DNA of 20,361 nucleotides from Clostridiales bacterium (GTDB lineage: Bacteria; Bacillota; Clostridia; Oscillospirales; Oscillospiraceae): positions 1 through 20,361 of the forward strand of contig DPHR01000008.1 in assembly GCA_003522945.1 (NCBI GenBank), read 5' to 3'. The notes under the pieces were generated by a model that had not been told where the DNA came from, ran no database searches, and saw nothing but the letters and a program-made list of their open reading frames with translations. Positions 13,575 through 20,361 of this stretch are shown one piece after another; the stretch's first letter is position 1; the number at the start of each line of letters is the position of its first letter. The translations under genes were made by a program, and so were the position numbers.

Positions 13575-14198
13575 ATGTTTTACCAGTGCAAAATGGGGCA
13601 GAACACTCTTGAGGATGTAGTGGATAAGTTCAACATTCGTGAGCTTATTGAGTTTGAGCGTTATTGCCGCGACTACAAGCTGTGGGACGAGATGCGCCCC
13701 CTCTACCATGACGACGCCAAGATCGTCGTCTCTTGGATGACCGGCACACCGGATGAGTTCGTGGCCGGTTCCAAACGCATGAATGCCTCCAAGGCGCCCG
13801 CCAAGCACAAGGTCTTTGATACCGTCATCTGGAAAAACGGCAACCGCGCCGTCGCCGAATGCATCACCGCCATCCAGATCCGCTGTCCCATGGGCGATGA
13901 CACTGTGGATATGTCCACGCATACGCGCCTGCACTATCACGTCGAAAAGCGCGACGGCGTATGGAAAATTCTCTTCATGGCCCCCATTTACGAAAAGGAC
14001 AGCATGCACTCCATGTATACGGACGGCACGTTCCACGCCAGCAAGGAAGAGCTGGATCAGTACCGTCCCTCCTATGCCAACATGATGATGCGCCAGGTGC
14101 GCTACGGCCTCACGCCCAACGGCGAGCTGGCCGGTGAAGACCGGCCCGAAAGCGTTGCCGAGCTCTACGAAGAGAGCAGCAAGTGGTTGGGCATCTGA
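13575..14198 (+). CDS. SnoaL-like (NTF2-fold) protein
   Basis: ATG 13575 follows CAGGAGGACAACT; the upstream ATG 13521 is not supported. The 207-residue protein has the layout of SnoaL-like domains. N-terminal helices (LEDVVDKFNIRELIEFERYCRDYKLWDEMRPLYHDDAKIVVSW) are followed by antiparallel strands (AKHKVFDTVIWKNGNRAVAECITAIQIRC and THTRLHYHVEKRDGVWKILFMAPIYEKD). A less typical helical C-terminus ends in SSKWLGI. The fold forms a conical pocket and serves in cyclases, dehydratases, isomerases and hydrolases. Possible pocket residues are Asp, His and Tyr near 38-45 and 118-121. It is divergent from the permease operon and shares its control region, so it probably acts on a related substrate. 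The fold is clear; activity is not. Confidence 0.8.
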   Translation: MFYQCKMGQNTLEDVVDKFNIRELIEFERYCRDYKLWDEMRPLYHDDAKIVVSWMTGTPDEFVAGSKRMNASKAPAKHKVFDTVIWKNGNRAVAECITAIQIRCPMGDDTVDMSTHTRLHYHVEKRDGVWKILFMAPIYEKDSMHSMYTDGTFHASKEELDQYRPSYANMMMRQVRYGLTPNGELAGEDRPESVAELYEESSKWLGI

Positions 14199-14222
14199 AC
14201 GCAAAGAAATAGTTTATACAAA

Positions 14223-14250
14223 GGCCGCCGGAACAAAAGTTCCGGCGGCC
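14223..14250 (+). terminator. Strong 12-bp hairpin after the SnoaL-like gene
   Basis: GGCCGCCGGAAC and GTTCCGGCGGCC pair perfectly around an AAAA loop, 24 bases past the stop. No T run follows; instead the short repeat at 14250-14269 does. It may stop transcription together with the next hairpin or protect the 3' end. Confidence 0.5.
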
Positions 14251-14269
14251 TCAGCCTGTCGAGAAACCC
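14250..14269 (+). repeat. Terminator-associated repeat, copy 1
   Basis: The core TCAGCCTGTCGAGAAA directly follows a GC-rich hairpin. It matches the copy at 20338-20357 at 16 of 20 positions, with the same placement relative to the hairpin. Confidence 0.45.
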
Positions 14270-14284
14270 GGCTGCCGCTTAGCT

Positions 14285-14309
14285 CCCCCTCGTCAGAGGG
14301 GGCTTTTTT
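14285..14309 (+). terminator. Rho-independent terminator
   Basis: CCCCCTC (14285-14291) and GAGGGGG (14296-14302) pair around GTCA and are followed, after one C, by six T. It is the main terminator of the SnoaL-like gene. Confidence 0.75.
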
Positions 14310-14321
14310 ATACAATGGAAA

Positions 14322-14349
14322 CCCCGCCCCGATATGCATCGGGGCGGGG
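14322..14349 (-). terminator. Hairpin terminator of the leftward hydrolase operon
   Basis: A perfect 12-bp stem CCCCGCCCCGAT/ATCGGGGCGGGG with an ATGC loop lies eight bases beyond the stop of the DUF4259-GNAT gene. The T run is short on this side. It may act in both directions between convergent genes. Confidence 0.55.
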
Positions 14350-14357
14350 CGTTGGTT

Positions 14358-15650
14358 TTATTCCATGGTGAACGGGATATCAAGCGTTTCGCGTATGTGC
14401 CGGACGGTGTCCTTTTTCCGCACATCGGGGATCATCACCCGCAGCTCCGGTATCTGCCCGCGCAGTTCCCGCAGCAGGTACTTGGCGAGACCAAGCCTTT
14501 GAAACTGTCCCAGCACATACAGGTTTTCAACGACGCTGTTTCTTTCCGTGGCAAAGCCGCAGAGCTTTCCGAAGCGGAGCGTGTATATTTCGGCGCCGCT
14601 TTCCAGCGCGTTTCGGATACGTTCCCGTATCGCTGTTTCCTCTTTTCTGCGCCGATCCTCGTTCTCTTCCCGGGAAAGGCTGTAGTCGAAAGCTGCGTAC
14701 CCGTTGGCAGTAAATGCGATATCCAGCAAAACTTCCGTCTCCGGTTTTTCCCTGCGGAGTTCCGCTTCTCTTCCCATAGACGCCAGAAACAGGCTGTCCG
14801 CATCCCACGAAGCATTGCTGAACCGCAGAAAGATGCTCGGAGGGAAATTGGGATCCTTTTTCTGCTTCTCGGATATCTCCGGCGGTGTTCCGTGGCCGAT
14901 AACCTGCGCTTTCCGTTTTCGGAAATAGCTCATCTTGCTCTCGCAGAGAAAAACAGACGATATGCGGTTAAGAGAAATGATCTTCGCGCTTTTCAGCGAA
15001 GCGGTATCGATCCCGGAAGGCACATCGTCATACACGCCGTCGCACAGCCGGAATGCCGCCCAGTTGTCCGAGATATCCGGAACTACCGCGCTCCGAAAGC
15101 CGGTTTGGGTGAACGCCTTTTGCAGAATGATGTATTTTCCGTCAAACGCCGGAAATTGCTCCTGTGTTATGTCGGAAACAAGAGCCGCCCGGGAGCATAA
15201 AGGTTTATCCTTCGTCATCAGCCGGACGGCGATATAATCGCCGTCCGAGAAAACGCGTTCCGTTTGAAACTTCAGCCGGATCGGCTTCCGCTCCGGCATT
15301 GGGGACCGGAGCTGCACGCGGAGCTCTTCCAGCGCCTTCCGCCGCTTGGCGAGCGCACTTTTGCCGCTCTTCTCCCATTCGTCCAGCCCGAAGCCGGAAT
15401 CGATCATGGAAACAGCGGCGGTTTTGACCGCCTCGGTGAGTATTCCCTTTTTCCACATGAAGTCCACCAGCGAATAGATATAATTGCACCACTCTATCGT
15501 GTCGGACTCATCGCCGATGGAAGTACGCACATACTCGTCGAGCCGGCGGACAGCCTCCTCGGGGTCGTACCGGTAAAAGGCGCATTGGTACTCGAATTTT
15601 AGGTCCTCCGCCGTGTCGTTTCCCCAGACGCCTGCGCTCCAGGAACCCAT
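14358..15650 (-). CDS. DUF4259-like domain fused to a GNAT-like C-terminal domain
   Basis: ATG 15650 follows GGGGAGTGA. The 430-residue protein opens with MGSWSAGVWGNDTAEDL, the hallmark of DUF4259 proteins (about 1-120, helical). A long middle region (about 130-330) has alternating strands and helices and no recognised family. The C-terminus (about 355-430) reads YTLRFGKLCGFATERNSVVENLYVLGQFQRLGLAKYLLREL, resembling the GNAT acetyl-CoA motif A (Q-x-x-G-L-A), then a strand and helix. The GNAT half is short and its substrate side unclear. It is the last gene of a three-gene operon, four bases after the GNAT gene, so the two may be translationally coupled. No membrane segment is seen. The function is unknown. 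Confidence 0.7.
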   Translation of the reverse strand: MGSWSAGVWGNDTAEDLKFEYQCAFYRYDPEEAVRRLDEYVRTSIGDESDTIEWCNYIYSLVDFMWKKGILTEAVKTAAVSMIDSGFGLDEWEKSGKSALAKRRKALEELRVQLRSPMPERKPIRLKFQTERVFSDGDYIAVRLMTKDKPLCSRAALVSDITQEQFPAFDGKYIILQKAFTQTGFRSAVVPDISDNWAAFRLCDGVYDDVPSGIDTASLKSAKIISLNRISSVFLCESKMSYFRKRKAQVIGHGTPPEISEKQKKDPNFPPSIFLRFSNASWDADSLFLASMGREAELRREKPETEVLLDIAFTANGYAAFDYSLSREENEDRRRKEETAIRERIRNALESGAEIYTLRFGKLCGFATERNSVVENLYVLGQFQRLGLAKYLLRELRGQIPELRVMIPDVRKKDTVRHIRETLDIPFTME

Positions 15651-15654
15651 GCGT

Positions 15655-16194
15655 TCACTCCCCTTTCAGCGTGATCCAGTAACGCTCCAGATTTTCATTC
15701 TCGTTCGGCTCGTGCTCGGTGCTCTCGTATACGCCGCCCGCGTGCAGGATCGTCCGGCGGCTCGCCTCGTTCGTATCGAGGCAGGTGATGAGCACTTTTC
15801 GGAGCCCCATCGAGCGGCAGTAATCCAGTCCCTGCGCGAGCATCCATGAGGCGTACCCTTTCCGCCGCTCGTCCGGGCGCACCGAATAGCCGATGTGCCC
15901 GCCGTAGTGCAGCAGATAGTCGTTGAGCGCGAGACGCACCTGCAGCATGCCGACGATGCGCCCGTCGCTCACGCGTTCGCAGACGAACTGCGTGCTCTGC
16001 ACCTTCCCCTCCGGGACGGTGGCGGGGTCGGCGTACTGCGCGTTGATGGCCAGCCACTCCATCGGATCGGGCGTACGGCGCATGGGACCGGTGCCGTCCA
16101 TGGAGCTTCCGGCGTCAAGAAACGCCTGCCGGTAGGAAATATATTCCGCGGCGTCCTCCGCCGTCGGGAGACGGAATTTCAGTTTTTCGTTCAT
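15655..16194 (-). CDS. GNAT family N-acetyltransferase
   Basis: ATG 16194 (MNEKLKFRLPTAEDAAEYISYRQAF) has AGGGAAGAG just upstream and overlaps the hydrolase stop as ATGA. The 179-residue protein has the full GNAT fold: N-terminal strand and helices, motif A (IGYSVRPDERRKGYASWMLAQGLDYC) with the R-K-G-Y-A acetyl-CoA loop, motif B (GLRKVLITCLDTNEASRRTILHAGGVYEST) and the closing strand LERYWITLKG. It is related to acyltransferases of small molecules or peptides encoded singly in many Firmicutes. The long reverse-strand frame extending upstream to 16695 is an artefact of the hydrolase gene. The substrate is unknown. Confidence 0.88.
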   Translation of the reverse strand: MNEKLKFRLPTAEDAAEYISYRQAFLDAGSSMDGTGPMRRTPDPMEWLAINAQYADPATVPEGKVQSTQFVCERVSDGRIVGMLQVRLALNDYLLHYGGHIGYSVRPDERRKGYASWMLAQGLDYCRSMGLRKVLITCLDTNEASRRTILHAGGVYESTEHEPNENENLERYWITLKGE

Positions 16195-17156
16195 GACTCT
16201 TCCCTCTTTTCCTCTTTTGCAAATATCGTCCGCGCGGCGAACGCCTTTACCAGCGCTTCGTACCGCGGCATGTCCACAAGGCAGCTCAGCCCGTGGCCCG
16301 CGCCTGGAAACGTGTGAAATTCGATCTTCTCCGGATTTGCCGCGGCAATGGCGCGGGACATATCGCACGGCACGAACCGGTCGTCCTCGCCGTGAATGAG
16401 CAGGATCGGCACCCTTGCGCTCTTCACAGCGGAGAGCGCGTCCGCCTGTGTGAGATCGGCACGGCCAAAGAGCTTCGCGCTCAGGCGCACAAAGGGATAC
16501 AGCAGTTCCATGGGAACGACCGAATTGCGCCCGACGGAGCAGATGATATCCTTCGCGCTCGTATACGGGCAGTCGGCGATCACACCGCGGACGTTTTCCG
16601 GCAGGCCGAGCGCCGACGCCATGAGCACCGTCGCCGCGCCCATGGAAATGCCGCCGAGCAAAATGGGGATACCGCCGAACCGATCGGCTGCCCAACGCGT
16701 CCAGAGAAGGACATCATATTTCTCCATCGCGCCGAAGGTGATCGTGTGCCCGGCGCTGCCGCACTGTCCGCGTTCTTCAATGAGCAGCAGCGCGCAGCCC
16801 ATAGAGCGGTAGATCTCCGCCCCGACGCTGAAATCGCGCGAGGGCGTGCCGCGGTAGCCGTGGCAGGCGATCACGAGCGGCGCGCCCGGCTTTGCCGGAT
16901 AATACCGCCCCGTGAGCCGCAGCCCGTCGGCCGAGGTGATGTACACGCGCTCGCACGGCAGCGCGTTGAGCGCGTCGATGGCGCGGGATATCTCTTCCCG
17001 GTAGACCTGCATCTGCGGGTTCGTCGATATGTGATGGTCGTCGTTCTGCGCGCCGCGGGGCGAATAAAATGCGTAGCGGTACAGCCCATACAATCCGCCG
17101 AGCGCGGCAAGCGCCGAAGCGGACGCGGCGCAGAGCGCCTTTTTCCGTTGGATCAC
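16191..17156 (-). CDS. Membrane-anchored alpha/beta hydrolase
   Basis: GTG 17156 (M-IQRKKALCAASA) is chosen: AAGAAGGG lies six bases upstream, and the upstream ATG codons overlap the promoter -10 box. The 321-residue enzyme begins with a basic start and one hydrophobic helix (about 8-29), suggesting an outward-facing anchored domain. The alpha/beta-hydrolase core shows the oxyanion region HGYRG (99-103), the nucleophile elbow GGISMGAA with Ser171, the acid in HGEDDRFVP (Asp258 or 259) and His288 in GAGHGLS. It is of the serine esterase/peptidase-like type with a strand of the BAAT or YqkD style. It heads a three-gene operon with two GNAT-domain proteins. Confidence 0.88.
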   Translation of the reverse strand: MIQRKKALCAASASALAALGGLYGLYRYAFYSPRGAQNDDHHISTNPQMQVYREEISRAIDALNALPCERVYITSADGLRLTGRYYPAKPGAPLVIACHGYRGTPSRDFSVGAEIYRSMGCALLLIEERGQCGSAGHTITFGAMEKYDVLLWTRWAADRFGGIPILLGGISMGAATVLMASALGLPENVRGVIADCPYTSAKDIICSVGRNSVVPMELLYPFVRLSAKLFGRADLTQADALSAVKSARVPILLIHGEDDRFVPCDMSRAIAAANPEKIEFHTFPGAGHGLSCLVDMPRYEALVKAFAARTIFAKEEKREES

Positions 17157-17178
17157 AATCAGCCCTTCTTTCCTGCGC

Positions 17179-17206
17179 ATTATACCACAAATCGTCCGCA
17201 GTACAA
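17179..17206 (-). promoter_or_regulatory. Promoter of the hydrolase-GNAT operon
   Basis: On the reverse strand, TTGTAC (17201-17206), a 16-base spacer and TATAAT (17179-17184) place the start near 17172, about 15 bases before the GTG start. This supports the chosen start codon. Confidence 0.65.
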
Positions 17207-17229
17207 TTAACATTTTCGCCCGCGCTTTA

Positions 17230-17258
17230 TTGACGACTTCGCGTTATTGCGTTATAAT
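17230..17258 (+). promoter_or_regulatory. Promoter of the TetR-ABC operon
   Basis: TTGACG (17230-17235), a 17-base spacer and TATAAT (17253-17258) form a near-consensus promoter. The -10 box lies inside the left arm of a perfect inverted repeat. Confidence 0.75.
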
Positions 17259-17296
17259 TGTTGCGCAATATTCGTTGCGCAACAATTATAACGCAA
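17247..17296. promoter_or_regulatory. Perfect 22-bp-arm inverted repeat, probable TetR operator
   Basis: The arms 17247-17268 and 17275-17296 are exact reverse complements separated by TATTCG. Each arm ends in the 8-bp palindrome TTGCGCAA (17261-17268 and 17275-17282), giving two symmetric sites 14 bases apart. This suggests cooperative binding of two TetR dimers over the -10 box and start site. As RNA the second half would be in the leader, so a structural role is also possible. Confidence 0.75.
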
Positions 17297-17313
17297 AGAA
17301 AGAATGACCGACC

Positions 17314-17952
17314 ATGCCGCCGAAAGCCAAATTTACCCGTCAGGAGATCATCGACGCCGCCGTGGATATTGCCCGCCGCGCCCCGCTCGAAGCCGTTACC
17401 GCGCAGGAGCTTGCGAGCGTTCTCGGCACCTCCACGCGCCCGGTGTTCACCTATTTCCGCACGCTGGAGGAAGTCCGCGCCGCCGTAGTGGAGGAAGCCG
17501 GGAAAATCTACGGACGATACGTGGAGCGCGGCCTTTCGATGAACCCGCCGTTCAAGGGCTACGGCATGGAGACCATCCGCTTTGCGCGCGAGGAGCCGAA
17601 CCTCTTCCGGCTGCTCTTTCTGCGCCGGAGAGACACCGCCGAGTTCCCGCCGACGGAAAACCACAGCGCCGATATCCGCCGCGCCATTCGGGAGACCTTC
17701 TCGCTCACCGACGCGCAGGCCGACGAGCTGCATCGGCATCTCTTGATCTATGTTCACGGGCTCTGCACGCTGATCGTCACGGGCGTGAACGACGTACCGG
17801 ACACGGAGGCGGCCCGTCTGCTCGGCGAGGTGTGCCGGGCGCTGCTCATTGCGCAGCGCGTGCCGCGCGACGCGCGGACCGCCATCGTTCCGGGCAAGAA
17901 GGTTGACGCCGGGGCGCTCGGCGAGTATATCGCCGCGCCTGATAAGAAATAA
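17314..17952 (+). CDS. TetR/AcrR family regulator of the ABC exporter operon
   Basis: ATG 17314 (MPPKAKFTRQEIID) starts a 212-residue protein; the ribosome binding site is weak (AAGAAAG). The TetR helix-turn-helix covers about residues 8-54: IIDAAVDIARRAPLEAVTAQELASVLGTSTRPVFTYFRTLEEV, with the recognition helix STRPVFTYF. The C-terminal ligand domain (about 60-212) contains FKGYGMETIRFAREEPNLFRLLFLR, often seen in TetR proteins of the TetR_C-like class. It precedes the ABC ATPase gene by 27 bases and is transcribed with it from a promoter overlapped by a 50-bp inverted repeat. It is therefore inferred to be an autorepressor that releases the ABC genes on ligand binding. The ligand, presumably an exported compound or lipid, is unknown. 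Confidence 0.88.
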   Translation: MPPKAKFTRQEIIDAAVDIARRAPLEAVTAQELASVLGTSTRPVFTYFRTLEEVRAAVVEEAGKIYGRYVERGLSMNPPFKGYGMETIRFAREEPNLFRLLFLRRRDTAEFPPTENHSADIRRAIRETFSLTDAQADELHRHLLIYVHGLCTLIVTGVNDVPDTEAARLLGEVCRALLIAQRVPRDARTAIVPGKKVDAGALGEYIAAPDKK

Positions 17953-17979
17953 AAAAGAAACGAGAACAGGAGAACTGTC

Positions 17980-18693
17980 ATGCTGAAAATCGAACACCTT
18001 ACCAAGGCCTTCGGCGATAAGCTCGCCGTGGACGATCTCTCGCTGCACATCGCCCCGGGCGAAATTTACGGTTTCATCGGTCACAACGGCGCGGGCAAAA
18101 CCACGACGCTGCGCTCCGTTGCGGGCATCCAGCAGTTCGACAAGGGTGAAATTTTCATTGCCGGGCATTCCGTGCGCACCGAGCCGCTTGCGTGTAAGCG
18201 CGCTCTCGCCTATATCCCCGACAATCCCGATCTTTACGACTTTATGAGCGGCATCAAGTACCTCAATTTTATCGCCGACATTTTCGGCGTAAGCGCCGAC
18301 GAGCGCGCCGAGCGTATCCGCCGCCGGGCCGCGGAGTTTGCGCTGACGGACGATCTGGCGCAGCCCATCGCCGCCTATTCCCACGGCATGAAGCAGAAGC
18401 TCGCGATCATCTCCGCATGGCTGCACGAGCCGAAGCTCATTCTCATGGACGAACCGTTCGTCGGTCTTGACCCGAAGGCCGCGCACATTCTCAAGGGCAT
18501 GATGCGCGAGCACTGCGACGCAGGCGGCGCGATCTTCTTCTCCACGCATGTGCTCGAAGTTGCGGAAAAGCTCTGCGACAAGGTCGCCATCATCCGCCGC
18601 GGCAAGCTCGTCCGCTCCGGTACGATGGATGAGGTGCGCGGCGACGATTCGCTCGAAGAGGTGTTCCTTGAGCTGGAGGAAGACGCGAAATGA
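17980..18693 (+). CDS. ABC transporter ATP-binding protein
   Basis: ATG 17980 follows CAGGAGAACTGTC. The 237-residue ATPase has Walker A GHNGAGKTT (34-42), the signature in an AYSHGMKQKL variant (132-141), Walker B LILMDEP (153-159), D-loop VGLDP and the switch His190 in FFSTHVLE. The Q-loop region reads YIPDNPDLYD, with no Gln at the usual place, a variation common in ABC-2-type exporter ATPases. It powers the permease encoded next, with which it overlaps by four bases (ATGA). Two ATPases and one large permease or a permease dimer would form the complex. It belongs to the multidrug, lipid or antimicrobial-peptide exporter class; the cargo is unknown. Confidence 0.92.
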   Translation: MLKIEHLTKAFGDKLAVDDLSLHIAPGEIYGFIGHNGAGKTTTLRSVAGIQQFDKGEIFIAGHSVRTEPLACKRALAYIPDNPDLYDFMSGIKYLNFIADIFGVSADERAERIRRRAAEFALTDDLAQPIAAYSHGMKQKLAIISAWLHEPKLILMDEPFVGLDPKAAHILKGMMREHCDAGGAIFFSTHVLEVAEKLCDKVAIIRRGKLVRSGTMDEVRGDDSLEEVFLELEEDAK

Positions 18694-20285
18694 CAAAAAT
18701 TCTCCTCCGCAAGCAGCTCGCCGAGATCTTCCGCACGTATTTGTACGATGCGAAGAAGAACAAGGCGCGCTCCAAAGGCACGGTCATCGCTTACTTTGTC
18801 CTGTTCGCGCTCCTCATGGTCGGGCTGCTCGGCGGCATGTTCACTTTTTTGGCATTCACGCTGCGCAGTACGATCGTAAGCGGCTACGGATGGTTTTACT
18901 ATCTCATCTTCGCGCTCGCAGCCGTATGTATCGGCGCGTTCGGCAGCGTGTTCAACACGTTCTCCGGGCTGTATCTGAGCCGCGATAACGATCTTCTGCT
19001 CTCCATGCCCATCCCGGTGCATTCGATCATGGCGTCCCGGCTGCTCACCGTGTTTCTCATGGGGCTTATGTATTCCGGCGTCGTTTCGATCCCGGCGGCG
19101 ATCGTATATCTCGCTACGGCGGGATTCTCGGTAAACGGTTTTCTCGGCGCGGTGCTGTTTGTGGCCCTCATTGCCGTATTCGTGCTCGTGCTCTCGTGTC
19201 TGCTCGGCTACGGCGTGGCCCGTCTCTCGCTCAAGCTCAAAAACAAGAGCTTTATGACGGTCATTTTCGCGCTGCTCTTCATTGCGATCTACTATTTTGC
19301 CTACTTCAAGGCGGGCAGCTTTATCGGCGAGATCGTGGCGAATATAGCGCTCTACGGCGAGGATCTGCACGCCGCAGCGCCTCTCGTTTTCGGCATTGGC
19401 CGGGCGTTTGAGGGCGATCTTTCCTCCCTCCTTCTCGTAACGCTCGCCGTAGCCGCGCTCTTTGCGCTCACATGGTACATCCTCTCGCGCAGCTTTCTCA
19501 AGATCGCCACCGCGACCGGCAAGACCGACCGGAAGGTCTACCGCGAGACGCGCGCGAAGAGAAAGAGCGCCTTTTCCGCCATGCTCGGAAAAGAGTTCGG
19601 CCGCTTCACCGGCAGCGCGAATTATATGCTGAACTGCGGCCTGGGTACGCTTCTGCTGCCCATTTCGGGCGTTTTGCTGCTTCTCCGCGGCGGCGTTATC
19701 GCCGGAACGCTCGAGAGCGTGTTCGAGACGGACGGCGCCATGCCGGTGCTGCTCACGGCGGCGGTGTGTCTCGTCTGCTCGATGAACGATATGGCCGTGC
19801 CGAGCGTGTCGCTCGAAGGCAAGACGCTCTGGATCTCCCGGTCGCTGCCCGTCGACGCATGGACGGCGCTGCGCGCCAAATGCGGCGTGCAGCTCCTCCT
19901 CACCGCGCCGGGCGCGGTCTTTGCCGCCGTGTGCTCGGCGATCGCTCTTCGCGCCGGATTTGCCGCCGGACTTCTCATGGCGCTCTGCTGCGCGGTGTTT
20001 GTGTTCTTCTCGACGTATTTCGCGCTGTACATCGGTCTGCACAATGTGAATCTTGTCTGGACGAATGAGATCAACGTCATCAAGCAGGGTTCGCAGATCA
20101 TCCTTGCTCTGCTCGCCGGATGGGCCGCGCCGGTGATCCTTGTCTTGCCGTATATGCTCGTGCTGCACGGCAAAATTTCCGGTGAGGCATATATCGCACT
20201 GCTCACGCTTGTGCTCGCGCTCGCTGCGGCGTTTTTCCGCCGCTGGCTGCGCACAAAGGGCGCGGAGCGGTTTGAAAATCTCTGA
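18690..20285 (+). CDS. Large ABC exporter permease
   Basis: The 531-residue product starts in the ATGA overlap with the ATPase. It has roughly 11-12 hydrophobic segments, for example about residues 34-56, 68-90, 110-140, 150-175 and 190-205, then further helices after residue 240 and up to about 515. Conserved-looking loops are LSRDNDLLLSMPIPVHSIMASR and SLEGKTLWISRSLPVDAWTALRAK. Each has a coupling-helix style ('DLLLSMPI', 'LWISRSLPV') found in two-half ABC-2-like permeases. The twofold pattern suggests that a single chain supplies both membrane halves. The direction is presumed export. It is the last gene of the operon, followed by a terminator. Confidence 0.85.
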   Translation: MTKILLRKQLAEIFRTYLYDAKKNKARSKGTVIAYFVLFALLMVGLLGGMFTFLAFTLRSTIVSGYGWFYYLIFALAAVCIGAFGSVFNTFSGLYLSRDNDLLLSMPIPVHSIMASRLLTVFLMGLMYSGVVSIPAAIVYLATAGFSVNGFLGAVLFVALIAVFVLVLSCLLGYGVARLSLKLKNKSFMTVIFALLFIAIYYFAYFKAGSFIGEIVANIALYGEDLHAAAPLVFGIGRAFEGDLSSLLLVTLAVAALFALTWYILSRSFLKIATATGKTDRKVYRETRAKRKSAFSAMLGKEFGRFTGSANYMLNCGLGTLLLPISGVLLLLRGGVIAGTLESVFETDGAMPVLLTAAVCLVCSMNDMAVPSVSLEGKTLWISRSLPVDAWTALRAKCGVQLLLTAPGAVFAAVCSAIALRAGFAAGLLMALCCAVFVFFSTYFALYIGLHNVNLVWTNEINVIKQGSQIILALLAGWAAPVILVLPYMLVLHGKISGEAYIALLTLVLALAAAFFRRWLRTKGAERFENL

Positions 20286-20301
20286 TACACAGACATACAA
20301 A

Positions 20302-20339
20302 AAGCCCGCCGACCATGCATTGGCATGATTGGCGGGCTT
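20302..20339 (+). terminator. Terminator of the ABC exporter operon
   Basis: AAGCCCGCC (20302-20310) pairs with GGCGGGCTT (20331-20339); inner ATGC/GCAT pairs extend the structure. It begins 16 bases after the permease stop. The T run is only two bases, followed by the short repeat. Confidence 0.6.
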
Positions 20340-20357
20340 CAGACTGTCGAAAAAGCC
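20338..20357 (+). repeat. Terminator-associated repeat, copy 2
   Basis: The core TCAGACTGTCGAAAAAG abuts the hairpin stem, as at 14250-14269. The common part is TCAG-x-CTGTCGA-x-AAA. It probably belongs to a dispersed family in this genome; the window ends four bases later. Confidence 0.5.
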
Positions 20358-20361
20358 TCGC

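Noticed and set aside
17227..18696. 489-codon reverse-strand open frame
   Set aside because: Antisense to the TetR and ABC ATPase genes, which have complete motifs.
18375..20300. 641-codon open frame on the reverse strand
   Set aside because: It lies antisense to the ABC permease and ATPase, is extremely rich in Arg, Glu and His, and matches no fold; it is a GC-driven shadow.

Overview
The window looks like a chromosomal accessory region of a moderately GC-rich anaerobic Firmicute (class Clostridia, probably Oscillospiraceae-like). This is inferred from a SigH-type sigma factor, consensus sigma-A promoters, strong AGGAGG-type ribosome binding sites, DUF554 and RNHCP proteins, a CdaR-type regulator and an IS200/IS605-like palindrome-bounded element. 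No rRNA, tRNA, CRISPR array or intact transposase was seen.

Left part (1-5100). A truncated TetR regulator with its own promoter and operator is followed by a gene-poor scar containing repeats and an orphan terminator. Then come a C-terminal remnant of a carbon-nitrogen hydrolase, a small HExxH protein, an RNHCP zinc-ribbon protein and a remnant of an ABC-2 permease. Two more genes follow, each behind a near-perfect promoter: an uncharacterised 544-residue propeller-like protein and a small membrane-anchored protein whose promoter spacer is filled by a palindrome. The remnants suggest repeated insertion and deletion.

Middle (5101-7100). A DUF554 membrane protein is followed by a roughly 290-bp non-coding element. 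It is bounded by two nearly identical subterminal hairpins and carries a promoter plus a well-folded putative small RNA. A bidirectional terminator separates it from a SigH-like sigma factor on the opposite strand.

Core metabolic locus (7008-14198). A five-gene leftward operon runs from 13109 to 7100: a DASS/SLC13-like anion permease, an octopine/nopaline dehydrogenase-family enzyme, a CdaR-type diacid-sensing regulator, an MmgE/PrpD-family enzyme and an Asp/Glu racemase-maleate isomerase superfamily enzyme. A SnoaL-like protein is transcribed divergently. The 465-bp intergenic region carries repeated CGTCGA-type motifs. Together these suggest regulated uptake and breakdown of an opine-like or N-substituted dicarboxylate compound. 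This is the most interesting candidate system in the window. The substrate is not identifiable from sequence alone.

Right part (14200-20361). After a cluster of strong hairpins there is a leftward three-gene operon (alpha/beta hydrolase, GNAT acetyltransferase, DUF4259-GNAT fusion). Divergent from it is a TetR-ABC ATPase-ABC permease operon. The TetR promoter is embedded in a perfect 50-bp inverted repeat. The operon ends in a terminator followed by a short repeat that also follows the hairpin at 14223-14250.
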